Positions 8,838-17,839 of a stretch of 64,000 nucleotides of DNA are shown in pieces. The stretch's first letter is position 1, and each line of letters starts with the position of its first letter. The notes beneath the pieces were generated by a model, which did not search any database, was not told where the DNA came from, and was given only the letters and a program-made list of their open reading frames with translations. The stretch lies in assembly GCF_030811685.1 (NCBI RefSeq), contig NZ_JAUSRF010000002.1:62001-126000 (forward strand), in the 5' to 3' direction. Source of the DNA: Neorhizobium huautlense. GTDB lineage: Bacteria; Pseudomonadota; Alphaproteobacteria; Rhizobiales; Rhizobiaceae. Made by a program: the position numbers and the translations under genes.

Positions 8838-10192
8838 CGACAAGACGGTATCAAAGCGATACGCCCAGGATCGACTGGGATGAGGTGATCTACAATTTCC
8901 TGCTGATCACCTTCATCCTCTTCGCCATCCGCGACGGCCTGACCGGTAGTATTCGTTATCTGTTCCAGCTTCTGCACGTTTCCTTCCTGTGGTTCGTGCC
9001 GGACCTGATGTCGTTCGTGGCCATGGGCCTGTTTTTCTACCAGCAGTTCTTCGTCAAGAAGAACGCGATCGGGATGTATCTCTGCTACATCTTCATCCTG
9101 TCGACGATCACCAGCATCTTCTTCATGAACAATTCGGCGTTTTCGCTGTTTTCGTCGATCAAGATGTTCATTCCGATGTTCGTCGGTTTCTGCTTCTACC
9201 AACGCTCGGTCACGGAAAGGCAATGGGTGCGGGTGGTGCTGATCGTCATCTGCGGCGCCTCCGTCCTCGGTCTTCTCGCCAATCCCTATGTCGAATATCC
9301 CTGGGTCGGCCAGACGATCAGCAGCTTTGGCATGGAGCGCGAGGCGACCAAACTGTGGTGGCAGGAGGGCGGCATTCGTTACGGCGGGCTTGCCGGCGAC
9401 AGCACCATGGCCGCCTATATGGTCATCTTCATCTTCATCCTGCTGTCACCGCATTACAGCTTTCTGACCAATGTCATCTGCCTGCCGATCATTCTCTGGG
9501 CGATCCAGGTTTCGACCAGCAAGACGGCGCTTGGTGTCTATTTCCTTTATGTCGGCATCTATTTCACCGTCTATTTCCTGCGCGACCGGGCGCTGAACAT
9601 CGCCTTCCTGCGGCTTGTCGCCAAATGGTCCTTCGTGTGCCTGCTGGTGCCGCCATTGCTGATGCTGATGTTTTATGGCGCCGATCTCGGCAAGGTGTCA
9701 TCGACGCTGTTCAGCCTGCAGGACCGTATCGACAACACATGGCCCGGCCCCTTCCGCACGGTTGCGGAAATCTTCCCGGCCGGCGTGGTGTTCGGCTGCG
9801 GGCTCGGCTGTTTCAGTTATCCGATGGATTACACGGCGCTTGCCGACTACAACCTGCCGCTCGACAATTTCTACATGTCGACGCTGATCATGATGGGCAT
9901 GCCCTTCATCCTGTTCATCGCCATGCAGTTCCTGATGGTGCGGCATGCGCGTGATCCGGTGAAACTGTCGCTGATGACGATGTTCAACTTCTACAGCATC
10001 ACCATCCAGTGTTACGGTCCGTCCTATGCGACGCTGATGTTCGGTTACATCTTCTCCGAAATGTTCGGTTATCACGTGAGAAACAAGTCGCGTGTGCCGA
10101 AGCAGCCGAAGCTGAAACCGATGGGGCAGGGCGGCGCGGAACCGGGACTGGCGAGTGGTCAGGCAGATATGGTGCCGCGGCCTCAGGGGTAG
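8834..10192 (+). CDS. Wzy-like polysaccharide polymerase, polytopic membrane protein
   Basis: A 452-residue inner-membrane protein with about ten hydrophobic segments, for example around VIYNFLLITFILFAIRDG, the run of Phe/Ile-rich helices at residues 40-120, and several near 180-330. A hydrophilic periplasmic-type loop near residues 285-330 (GRI..TWPGPFRTVAEIFPAG) precedes GCGLGCFSYPMDY. The short hydrophilic C-terminal tail is rich in Lys, Pro and Gln. Topology, the variable sequence and the setting among glycosyltransferases and a flippase point to an O-antigen/EPS polymerase (Wzy) that joins repeat units in the periplasm. Wzy proteins have almost no sequence signature, so a ligase is not excluded. 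It is coupled to the upstream GT4 gene by an ATGA overlap. Confidence 0.75.
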   Translation: MTTRRYQSDTPRIDWDEVIYNFLLITFILFAIRDGLTGSIRYLFQLLHVSFLWFVPDLMSFVAMGLFFYQQFFVKKNAIGMYLCYIFILSTITSIFFMNNSAFSLFSSIKMFIPMFVGFCFYQRSVTERQWVRVVLIVICGASVLGLLANPYVEYPWVGQTISSFGMEREATKLWWQEGGIRYGGLAGDSTMAAYMVIFIFILLSPHYSFLTNVICLPIILWAIQVSTSKTALGVYFLYVGIYFTVYFLRDRALNIAFLRLVAKWSFVCLLVPPLLMLMFYGADLGKVSSTLFSLQDRIDNTWPGPFRTVAEIFPAGVVFGCGLGCFSYPMDYTALADYNLPLDNFYMSTLIMMGMPFILFIAMQFLMVRHARDPVKLSLMTMFNFYSITIQCYGPSYATLMFGYIFSEMFGYHVRNKSRVPKQPKLKPMGQGGAEPGLASGQADMVPRPQG

Positions 10193-10230
10193 GGCGCTTT
10201 CGATCGAATTTGGAGGGTGCCGTTCAGCCG

Positions 10231-10371
10231 ATCTCCCCCCTTGAGGGGGAGATGTCCGGCAGGACAGAGGGGGGTGTTGCTGCGCAAATGCAGATTTCAA
10301 CCCACTTGCCGCACCGTGCTTTACCCCCCTCTGTCACCTCTCGGTGACATCTCCCCCTCAAGGGGGGAGAT
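10231..10371. repeat. RIME-like intergenic palindromic mosaic 1
   Basis: Two inverted arms (ATCTCCCCCCTTGAGGGGGA at the left, its near-complement at the right) flank a central spacer of about 50 bases. Each arm is itself palindromic. The element sits in the 276-base gap between the polymerase gene and a convergent acyltransferase gene, where such rhizobial mosaics usually lie. It could act as a bidirectional transcription end. Confidence 0.75.
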
Positions 10372-10468
10372 CATTGGGAGCAAGCCGCACCACCTCAAAT
10401 CCATATGCGATAGCCCTACCGTTTACGGCGGAGATCGGCTGGGCGCACCCTCGCAAATCCTTAAAGCC

Positions 10469-11515
10469 TCACTCCGCTGGCTGCGGCTGACGTCTCTGCA
10501 TCAGCCTACCCGTCAGGTTCAGCGCCGGCTTCTCCACGTAATAATGGAACAGCAGCCCCGCGACCTGGCAGGCGAAAACGATGCCGATGAAATAAAGCTC
10601 CAGCGGCAGCGGCACATAGGCATGCACGATCATGGTGATCTTCAACAGCAGCGACAGAAGCGGATAGTGGATGAGATAGAGGCTATAGGAGGCAGCACCC
10701 ATCATATCCAGCGGCTTGCACGGCCGGTTCCAGGAGGGCAGCGCACAGAGCCCGTAGATGATGCCGGTGGCGCCAAGGCCGAACAGCAGGATCAGGTAAT
10801 CCGGGTCCGCTCCACCGCCATAACTGACCTGCCACCATGTGCCGGCGAACACGATCACGCCGGCAATGAAGGTCGGCAAACCATAGGTCATGTCCTCGCG
10901 GACAAACAGCCAGCCGATGCCCATGCCGGTCATGAACAGCAGGTGGTAAGGGCTGAGCAGGAATTTCAGCAGCCACGGTTCATCGAAAAACACGCCGGCA
11001 ATCGAGCCGATCACGCCCCAGCCGATCAGAGCCGCAAGGCCGATCTTGCGGTTCCAGAGATAGACGAGGAAGGTCGCGTAAAACAGCATTTCGTGGCGCA
11101 GCGTCCATTCGACGCCGAGCAGCACTTCCTTTTCCACCGGCAGGATCAGATAGGCGGCGATCACATCCCATGCGGACACGTCCGCGCCGGCGGCGAGGGC
11201 CATCGCCGTTGTGGCGATCAGCACGATCCACAGCGGCGGATAAAGCCGGCGAAACCGCTTGAAGATGAATTTTTTCACCGCTTCGGCATCGCCCTGCCGG
11301 TCACGATGGTGGGCGTAATAGATGACGAAGCCGCTCAGCACGAAGAACAGTTCGACACCGGCGGAGCCTGCCTTGAAGACCGGAAACACGGCACGGTCGA
11401 AATATTTCGACAGCGCCATGGTGATTTCCAGATGGTAACCGACGACCATCAGCGCTGCGATGGCACGAACCCAGTTCAGCTGGTAGAGCTGGCTGCGCGA
11501 TTTCACCTGATCCAT
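10469..11515 (-). CDS. acyltransferase 3 family membrane protein
   Basis: A 348-residue integral-membrane acyltransferase (OafA/NodX/ExoZ type) expected to move acetyl or another acyl group onto sugars of the polysaccharide. Near the N terminus it has LNWVRAIAALMVVGYHLEI, with the family His, followed by the diagnostic FFVLSGFVIYY and then about ten hydrophobic segments; the tail is basic. ATG 11515 is preferred to a GTG four codons upstream because of a GGGGGTG ribosome site at the right distance. It is divergent to nothing close by and faces the polymerase gene across the RIME-like repeat. Confidence 0.88.
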   Translation of the reverse strand: MDQVKSRSQLYQLNWVRAIAALMVVGYHLEITMALSKYFDRAVFPVFKAGSAGVELFFVLSGFVIYYAHHRDRQGDAEAVKKFIFKRFRRLYPPLWIVLIATTAMALAAGADVSAWDVIAAYLILPVEKEVLLGVEWTLRHEMLFYATFLVYLWNRKIGLAALIGWGVIGSIAGVFFDEPWLLKFLLSPYHLLFMTGMGIGWLFVREDMTYGLPTFIAGVIVFAGTWWQVSYGGGADPDYLILLFGLGATGIIYGLCALPSWNRPCKPLDMMGAASYSLYLIHYPLLSLLLKITMIVHAYVPLPLELYFIGIVFACQVAGLLFHYYVEKPALNLTGRLMQRRQPQPAE

Positions 11516-11591
11516 GGCCAAAAACACCCCCGTGTTCGGTTGTTCGCGTGAAAGCTCAAGGCTTCATTCGATCGGGCTTGGTAGGCCCGCA

Positions 11592-12110
11592 TTAGTCTCC
11601 GCTGCCGACGCGGATGAGTTTTGCCGGATTGCCGGCAACGATGCCGTGGGCCGGCACATCCTTCACGACCACCGAACCGGCGCCGACCACGGCCTTTTCA
11701 CCCACCGTGATCGGGCCGATGACGATGGCATTCGGATAAAGCGTCGCGCCCGCGCCGATCACCGGATATTTTGGCGAGGCGGTCTTGCCGATCGTCACCG
11801 TCTGGTAGATCGCAGCACCTTCACCGATCTCGACACCTTCGCCGATGACGATACCGACAGGATGCGGCAGGAACAGGCCGGGCGCGATATGGCTGCCGAG
11901 ATTGATGTGGCAGCCGCTGCGCGTGACATTCCAGCGCCAGACGATGATGCCGAGGCGTTTCAGCCGGCCCTTGTTAAAATGCGTGGCCACGCGATGCAGG
12001 AAAACAGTGGCGAAACCGGGATTGAAGAGAAACGTGAAAGGCATCTTTTTCATGCTGCGGTGGCCGGCATTGATGTGCAGATCCGCCTTGACGACATCCC
12101 AGAATTTCAT
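11592..12110 (-). CDS. serine acetyltransferase-like hexapeptide acyltransferase
   Basis: A 172-residue left-handed beta-helix acetyltransferase that uses acetyl-CoA. Hexapeptide repeats run from about residue 65 (NLGSHIAPGLFLPHPVGIVIG) to the end (VVGAGSVVVKDVP, AGNPAKLI). The N-terminal MKFWDVVKADLHIN resembles CysE. In polysaccharide loci, CysE-like proteins of this size usually O-acetylate sugars rather than make cysteine. ATG 12110 has an AGGAAG ribosome site; the frame is open 11 codons upstream. It lies upstream of the acyltransferase gene on the same strand, so the two are probably one unit. It is similar to the acetyltransferase at 14677-15258. Confidence 0.85.
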   Translation of the reverse strand: MKFWDVVKADLHINAGHRSMKKMPFTFLFNPGFATVFLHRVATHFNKGRLKRLGIIVWRWNVTRSGCHINLGSHIAPGLFLPHPVGIVIGEGVEIGEGAAIYQTVTIGKTASPKYPVIGAGATLYPNAIVIGPITVGEKAVVGAGSVVVKDVPAHGIVAGNPAKLIRVGSGD

Positions 12111-12385
12111 GAGGCTTCCTGTTCGTCTGTTTCCATCTCGCAATTGCGAAGGACTGTTATGTTTCGTAGCCGTCTGACCGTGAATGTCAACGGTTTGATC
12201 CGTTTCGGGACAGATGGCTGCGGGCTTCGTTGACTGGCGAAACCGTTGATTTCTCGAGGATATCTGTCGAAAATCGCATTCTGTCGCCCGATAAAAGGCA
12301 TAATCGCTCGAATCTATGTCATCGTCATGTTAGCTTTGCATTGCGAAAAGATTTTGATCGGCAGCGCTGTCAGATAGCGCGATGA

Positions 12386-13510
12386 ATGGGAAAAACCATG
12401 TCGCAGACAAAAGTCCGTGGAATCGGAAACTACGTCGTCAACGTGCAGATCCTGCGGTTCTTCGCGGCCTTCCTCGTGGTTTTCGCGCATGCGCATGTGG
12501 AGGTGCTGAATGTTGCGGCACGTAGCGGCGGCACGTTCGGTGGCATCGGCCTTCTCGACTGGGGTTTGGGCGTCGACATCTTTTTCGTGATCAGCGGTTT
12601 CATCATGTATTTTATGATGCATGACCGCTTTGGCCGCGCAGGTGCGCCGGTCGATTTTTTGCGCAGACGGCTGGTGCGCATCGTGCCGCTCTACTGGATT
12701 TTTTCGACGCTGATGCTGGTGTCGATCCTCGCTGCCGGCAGCCTGATCAACAATAACGGGCTGGATATCCGCCACATCATCGCCTCCTACGCGTTCATCC
12801 CATGGCCGCGCGCCGATGGCGAACTGTTTCCGCTGCTCTCGCTCGGCTGGACGCTGAATTACGAGATGTTGTTTTACGCCATCTTCGCGCTGGCGCTGTG
12901 CCTGCGGCGTGCGGTGGGTATTGCGGTCATGCTGGTTCTGTTCGCCGTTCTGTGTACGGCGGCGGTGCTGGTGCCCGATCAGGTGTGGCTGATAAAATTC
13001 TGGGGCAATGGCATTATCGGCGAATTCCTGCTCGGCATCGCTCTGGCGGCGCTTTACCTCAAGGGTTTTCGATTGCCGCTCAGTGTGATGGTGGCGATGA
13101 TCGTGGCCGGTCTGGTTCTGGCGATCTGGCTGTACCAGATTTCGGCTTATGAACATGTCACGCGGCTGATCACCGGCGGCATTCCGGCGATCCTGATCAC
13201 CGCAGCCGTCGTGCTTGGACCATCCGCGCCGGATGGCCGGGTGACGCGGGCTTTCGCGCTGGGTGGCGATGCGTCCTATGCGCTTTATCTGTCGCATCCG
13301 TTTGCGCTGAAAATTTTTGGCGTTGTGGGCGCGAAAATCGGCCTGCCGCTGATCGGCATTTTTGTCAGTGGACTGGTCGCTTCGATCATCGGATCGATCG
13401 TCGTGCATCTGCTTCTGGAAAAGCCGATGGGCGCATGGCTATCGCGTCTAACGAAGCCGAAAGCTCCAATTCAGGTGGCTTCAGCCACGGCCGGTATCAG
13501 CGAGCGGTAG
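12386..13510 (+). CDS. acyltransferase 3 family membrane protein
   Basis: A 374-residue O-acyltransferase of the same family as the proteins at 10469 and 15495, presumed to decorate the polysaccharide. The N-terminal FFAAFLVVFAHAHVEV holds the family His, followed by GVDIFFVISGFIMYF and an Arg-rich loop (FLRRRLVRIVPLYWIF) at about residue 95. Ten or so hydrophobic segments follow. Start could be 12386 or 12398; no strong ribosome site decides it. The last 40 bases overlap the end of the convergent glycosyltransferase gene. Confidence 0.87.
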   Translation: MGKTMSQTKVRGIGNYVVNVQILRFFAAFLVVFAHAHVEVLNVAARSGGTFGGIGLLDWGLGVDIFFVISGFIMYFMMHDRFGRAGAPVDFLRRRLVRIVPLYWIFSTLMLVSILAAGSLINNNGLDIRHIIASYAFIPWPRADGELFPLLSLGWTLNYEMLFYAIFALALCLRRAVGIAVMLVLFAVLCTAAVLVPDQVWLIKFWGNGIIGEFLLGIALAALYLKGFRLPLSVMVAMIVAGLVLAIWLYQISAYEHVTRLITGGIPAILITAAVVLGPSAPDGRVTRAFALGGDASYALYLSHPFALKIFGVVGAKIGLPLIGIFVSGLVASIIGSIVVHLLLEKPMGAWLSRLTKPKAPIQVASATAGISER

Positions 13511-14664
13511 ATCGCGCGATATTCGCGAACGACGTCATCGAAGACGCGGCCCGGACGGTTCCGCAGGTTTTCATGCGCAGCGAGAACGCGTGATGGATCA
13601 TCGACCAAAGCGGTGATCGCCTTGGCAAAACCATCCGCCCCCGGCGGTACGATCCAGCCCGTCACACCATGTTCGATCACTTCCGGAATGCCGCCGAAAC
13701 GGGTGCCGATGACCGGGCGGCCCGCCGCCAGCGCATCCACCAGCGCCAGCGCGCCGGGTTCTTCCCAGATGGATGGAATGGCGATGACATCGACGGTCGC
13801 GTAAAACTCCGACGGCGAGACAAAACCGACAAAATCGAGATCGGCATCCGGTGCGAGCGCCCGCAGTCGCGCCTTTTCATCCTCTGGCACGTTGCCGGCC
13901 AGCGCCAGCGTCACCGTGCCCGGTTTTTGCCGTGCGACGGCATCCACCAGCAGGCCGACGCCCTTTTCCGGCGAAAAACGACCGAGATAACCGATGCGCA
14001 GCGGTTTTTCCGGCAGCGGACGGGGAGAGAAGCTTATCGCGGGATTGGGCACATTGCGCACGACATGCTGTTCCGCGCCGGAAAACAGCCCGTCCTGCAG
14101 ATGGATGTCCAGCGTGCGCTGGCTGACGCTGACCACGGCATCGACCCTTTTTGCACGGCGGCGTCGACCGGTGGTGAGGGCGGTGCAGGCTATGCCGCAG
14201 GAGTTTTCGCCATGGAAGCGGGAGCAGCGCGGACAGGTGAGGTAATAATCGTGCAGTGTGTGCACGGTGGGGATTTTTCGCTTTCGCGCCACGCGCCAGA
14301 TGTCGGCGGTCAGGCCGTTGATCGTGTTGGAATTGATCACGTCCGGGCGAAAATCATCGAGCAAACTGCCGATATCGGGATGGGCGCTTTGCCAGTCATC
14401 GATGACATGCCAGAGCACCCGCGCGGCGGGGTTTTTCTGGTCCTGAAACGGTGGAAACAGATTTCGCACGGGGATGAATTCCACGCGCACGCCGTTGACG
14501 AATTCGCTCTCGCGTTTGCCTTCCAGCGAATTGCAAACAACCATCACCTCGTCACCACCGGCGACCAGCGCCTCGGCAAACTGGCGGGCAAACACTTCCG
14601 CGCCACCGACGATTTTCGGATGTTTTGGTGTCGGATAAAGGGCGCTGAACAGGGCGATCCGCAT
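13471..14664 (-). CDS. GT4-family glycosyltransferase
   Basis: A 397-residue GT-B enzyme: MRIALFSALYPTPKHPKIVGGAE at the N terminus, IGYLGRFSPEKGVGLLVDAV at about residue 230 and WEEPGALALVDALAAGRPV with TRFGGIPEV near residue 315. The EX7E second position is Asp. A cysteine cluster (CPRCSRFHGENSCGIAC, near residue 145) is reminiscent of the Cys segment in the GT4 at 2774, which suggests the two are a subfamily that binds metal or forms disulfides at the acceptor domain. An AAGGAAA ribosome site supports ATG 14664. It lies 12 bases after the acetyltransferase gene in one minus-strand operon. Confidence 0.88.
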   Translation of the reverse strand: MRIALFSALYPTPKHPKIVGGAEVFARQFAEALVAGGDEVMVVCNSLEGKRESEFVNGVRVEFIPVRNLFPPFQDQKNPAARVLWHVIDDWQSAHPDIGSLLDDFRPDVINSNTINGLTADIWRVARKRKIPTVHTLHDYYLTCPRCSRFHGENSCGIACTALTTGRRRRAKRVDAVVSVSQRTLDIHLQDGLFSGAEQHVVRNVPNPAISFSPRPLPEKPLRIGYLGRFSPEKGVGLLVDAVARQKPGTVTLALAGNVPEDEKARLRALAPDADLDFVGFVSPSEFYATVDVIAIPSIWEEPGALALVDALAAGRPVIGTRFGGIPEVIEHGVTGWIVPPGADGFAKAITALVDDPSRVLAAHENLRNRPGRVFDDVVREYRAIYRSLIPAVAEAT

Positions 14665-14676
14665 CGGCCGGTTTCC

Positions 14677-15258
14677 TTAAGCCGCAGGATCGGCAGCGAC
14701 GACAGGCTGGTCTGCGACCGGTTTGGGGCCGAGGATTTTTGCCGGAATGCCCATGGCGACCGAATGGGGCGGCACATCCTTGGTGACGACCGCATTGGCG
14801 CCGATCGTGGCACCTTCGCCGACCGTGATGGCTCCGACCACAACGGCACCGGCCGAGATCGACACGCCATCCTCGATGACAGGATCACGCGGATCTTCCG
14901 CCGCCTTGCGGCCGATGGTGACGTTCTGCAGGATGGACACATTGCGGCCGAGCGTGGCGGCACCGACAACGATGCCGAACGGATGCGGCACATAAAAACC
15001 GCCGCCGATCTTTGCGGCCATGGCCAGTTCCGAGCCGAAAAACACGCAGCTCCACCACCAGAGAATACGCCGCAGAAGACGGCCGACCAGCGGAATTTTC
15101 ACCACCATTTCCTGCAGGCGGCGGGAAAACACGAACTGAAAGCCGGGGGTGAGCAGGAACATGCGCAGCGTGAAGCCAAGGCCGGCGGATGTCCGGTTTT
15201 CCCGCAGGGCATAACGCTTGAGATCGGCCTTCACCTTCTGGAACGGCGTTTCCGTCAT
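14677..15258 (-). CDS. serine acetyltransferase-like hexapeptide acyltransferase
   Basis: A 193-residue acetyl-CoA-dependent acetyltransferase with an N-terminal helical part (TPFQKVKADLKRYALRENRT) and a hexapeptide beta-helix from about residue 95 (KIGGGFYVPHPFGIVVGAAT to PAKILGPKP). It resembles the protein at 11592-12110 but is longer at both ends. ATG 15258 follows a GGAGACAGGA ribosome site; a longer open frame upstream lacks family features. It is the first gene of a two-gene operon with the GT4 at 13471, so the glycosyltransferase and acetyltransferase may act on the same residue. Confidence 0.84.
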   Translation of the reverse strand: MTETPFQKVKADLKRYALRENRTSAGLGFTLRMFLLTPGFQFVFSRRLQEMVVKIPLVGRLLRRILWWWSCVFFGSELAMAAKIGGGFYVPHPFGIVVGAATLGRNVSILQNVTIGRKAAEDPRDPVIEDGVSISAGAVVVGAITVGEGATIGANAVVTKDVPPHSVAMGIPAKILGPKPVADQPVVAADPAA

Positions 15259-15494
15259 GTCGATCCTGTCTCCGCAAACTTGTGTACCAGACCGCAATTT
15301 CGCCCGGTCCGGCACGTAACAACATTGGTTAACACTGGGATGTGTCGCTCGAATTTTGTTTCGATATAGGTCGCCGATTGCTCTGGACGATATCTGATCG
15401 GGAATTATATGCAACGCAGCATTCCGCTTGACGGGTTCTCACGCATGAACCAAGACTGGCGCTGCAAATACACCGGATCCGGGGAGTATGGCGC

Positions 15495-16664
15495 ATGAAA
15501 CAGGGGCAGATCAGGTTCGACGCCCTCGATTCCTGGAGGGGTATTGCCGCCCTTCTGGTCGCGCTGTTCCATTTTCAGGCAGCCGGATTTTTTTACGATT
15601 TCCCGCTGATCCGGAACGGCAATCTGGCCGTTCCCTTCTTTTTCGTGCTGAGCGGTTTTGTCATCACCCATGCCTATCGGACGTCGCTTTCGAGCGGCAG
15701 TGACGGCTGGCGTTTCGTGACCCGCCGGTTCGGCCGGCTGTATCCGCTGCACATTTTTACGCTCGGCATTTTCGTTCTTCTGGAATTGGCAAAATTGTTC
15801 ATGGCGGCGCGCGCGGGCCTTCACAGTAGTGAGGGAGCGTTCGCCGGCACCAACGATATTCCGTCACTGATCGCCAACGTCTTTCTGCTGCAGGCGGTCA
15901 TTCCCTTTCCGGAACTGACATGGAATGCATCGAGCTGGTCGATCAGCACGGAGTTTTACACCTATCTCGTTTTCGTCGCGGTGTTTCTCGGCCTCGGGCG
16001 ATATCGCATGTGGGGGGCGGTCGCGGTCTTTATCGCTTCGGGCCTGCTGCTGGTCTGGCTCGATACCTATCATCCGGATCTCAACCTCGCCTCCGGCCTC
16101 GGCCTCGTGCAATGCATATTCGGCTTTTTCGCCGGCAACCTGACCTATGAGCTTTATCTGAAGCTGCGGGAAAACAGTGCCGTGCAGGGCACCGCGCCTG
16201 AACTGCTGGCAACGGCGATCATGCTGCTGCTGTTCTGGTTCAAACCGCATTACACGAGTTTCAACATAATCGGTTTTTCAGCGGCTATTCTGCTGTTTTC
16301 CTATGAGGGCGGCACAGTCGCAAAGCTGCTGCGCGCACGGCCGCTGCTGTTTCTCGGAAAACTCTCTTATTCGATCTATCTCGTCCATTTCATCGTTTTC
16401 GCGGTCATTTTTGCCGGTGCCAAAATTATCGAAGGCAAGATCGGCATGACGCTGATTGCGTCCGATGGCGTGCATGACAGGCTTGCCTTTGGCCCGGCCG
16501 GGCTGATGGACCTTATGGCGCTGGGATATCTGGCGGCGATTATCATCTGCGCCTGCTTCACCTATTATTTCGTCGAGGAACCGGGTCGCAAATTCTTCAA
16601 CCGGCTTTCGAACCGCATGACCGGCGTGCGCGCCCCGATCGGACAGGGTGCCAATGCCCGTTGA
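15495..16664 (+). CDS. acyltransferase 3 family membrane protein
   Basis: A 389-residue integral-membrane O-acyltransferase, the third in the locus. It shows FDALDSWRGIAALLVALFHFQ, then NLAVPFFFVLSGFVITHAYR, the Arg-rich RRFGRLYPLHIFTL, and about ten hydrophobic segments; WSISTEFYTYL near residue 155 is the typical WSL/S-E segment of this family. A GGGGAG ribosome site supports ATG 15495. Its 3' end overlaps the start of the next glycosyltransferase by about 10 bases, so the two are co-transcribed. It is divergent from the acetyltransferase gene at 15258. Confidence 0.88.
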   Translation: MKQGQIRFDALDSWRGIAALLVALFHFQAAGFFYDFPLIRNGNLAVPFFFVLSGFVITHAYRTSLSSGSDGWRFVTRRFGRLYPLHIFTLGIFVLLELAKLFMAARAGLHSSEGAFAGTNDIPSLIANVFLLQAVIPFPELTWNASSWSISTEFYTYLVFVAVFLGLGRYRMWGAVAVFIASGLLLVWLDTYHPDLNLASGLGLVQCIFGFFAGNLTYELYLKLRENSAVQGTAPELLATAIMLLLFWFKPHYTSFNIIGFSAAILLFSYEGGTVAKLLRARPLLFLGKLSYSIYLVHFIVFAVIFAGAKIIEGKIGMTLIASDGVHDRLAFGPAGLMDLMALGYLAAIIICACFTYYFVEEPGRKFFNRLSNRMTGVRAPIGQGANAR

Positions 16665-17793
16665 ATTGAGGTCGGCTTCTTCCGCCAGGATTTTTATCAA
16701 CGGGCGCTTTCTCGGCCGCCCGGTGACCGGGGTCGAACGTTTTGCCGGTTCCATTCTCGGCGAGATCGATGCGGCACTCGCGTCAACGCATATTTCGCGG
16801 TTCACCGTGCTGGCACCGCAGGGTGTTGCGCGGCCAGCCTGGCTGAAAAATCTCGGCTTCGAAAATACCGGCAGCCGCACCGGCCATGCCTGGGAACAGA
16901 CGGACCTTTGGCGCGCCAGCCGTGATGGCGTGCTGGTCAACCTGTGCAATTCCGGCCCCGTTCTGCATGGGCGGCAACTGACCGTGCTGCATGATGCGCT
17001 GGTCTATCGTCATCCCGAAAACTTTTCCCGTAGCTACGGTACGTTTCACCGTCTGCTCGGGCGGTTGCTGGCGAAGCGCGCCAATCTGGCCACCGTGTCT
17101 GATTTTTCCCGGCAGGAATTGTCGAAACTTCTCGGCGTGGCGGCGGATGGGATCGGGCTGGTGCCGAACGCCATCGATCACGTCTTCAGCGTCGAGCCGG
17201 ATGTTTCGGTGCTGCAAAAATTCGATCTCGAAACGCGGCCGTTTTTCCTGTTCGTCGGTTCTCCTGCCAACAACAAAAATCTCGCCGGTGCCATCCGCGC
17301 TTTCATCGCGCTCGACAAGCCAGATGTGGCTTTTGTCATGGTCGGCGGGGCGGCGAACACGTTTGCGAAATCGCTGCTCGGCGAATTGCCGGAAAATGTC
17401 GTCAGCACCGGTCGTCTGACCGATGAGGAGATACAGGCGCTGTACCGTAAGGCGGCGGCCTTGGTGTTTCCGAGCATATACGAAGGTTTTGGCATTCCGC
17501 CGCTTGAGGCGATGGCGGTCGGTTGCCCGGTGATCGCCAGCGATATCCCGCCGGTGCGCGAAGTCTGCCGCGATGCCGTCATCTATTTCGATCCGCATCA
17601 TGTGGCGTCGATTACCTCCGCCATGCGCGATGTTGTCGATGGCGTGGTCGATATCGCCGCCGTGCGGGAGAGGGGATTGGCGCGGACCGCCGATTTTTCC
17701 TGGAAGAAGAGTGCCGAACGGCTGCTGGCCATGATCGGTGACGTCGAGCACGACAACAGGATTTCAGACCCCACCAGCGTCGGCATTCGCTGA
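16654..17793 (+). CDS. GT4-family glycosyltransferase
   Basis: A 379-residue GT-B enzyme of the WbaZ/mannosyl-rhamnosyl group: INGRFLGRPVTGVERFAGSIL at the N terminus, FFLFVGSPANNKNLAGAIRAF near residue 205, and a complete EX7E motif in YEGFGIPPLEAMAVGCPVIA. SDIPPVREVCRDA follows. ATG 16654 is preferred to GTG 16648; both overlap the upstream acyltransferase gene. The GRPVTGVERF loop is common in transferases that use nucleotide-diphospho sugars for O-antigen synthesis. Sugar specificity is unknown. Confidence 0.88.
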   Translation: MPVELRSASSARIFINGRFLGRPVTGVERFAGSILGEIDAALASTHISRFTVLAPQGVARPAWLKNLGFENTGSRTGHAWEQTDLWRASRDGVLVNLCNSGPVLHGRQLTVLHDALVYRHPENFSRSYGTFHRLLGRLLAKRANLATVSDFSRQELSKLLGVAADGIGLVPNAIDHVFSVEPDVSVLQKFDLETRPFFLFVGSPANNKNLAGAIRAFIALDKPDVAFVMVGGAANTFAKSLLGELPENVVSTGRLTDEEIQALYRKAAALVFPSIYEGFGIPPLEAMAVGCPVIASDIPPVREVCRDAVIYFDPHHVASITSAMRDVVDGVVDIAAVRERGLARTADFSWKKSAERLLAMIGDVEHDNRISDPTSVGIR

Positions 17794-17839
17794 CAGGAAA
17801 CAGCGACTGCGCGGTCGCGCTTTAGGACATGAACCATCG

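Noticed and set aside
13669-15369. A 566-codon plus-strand frame over the GT4 and acetyltransferase genes
   Set aside because: It is the antisense of two recognised genes.
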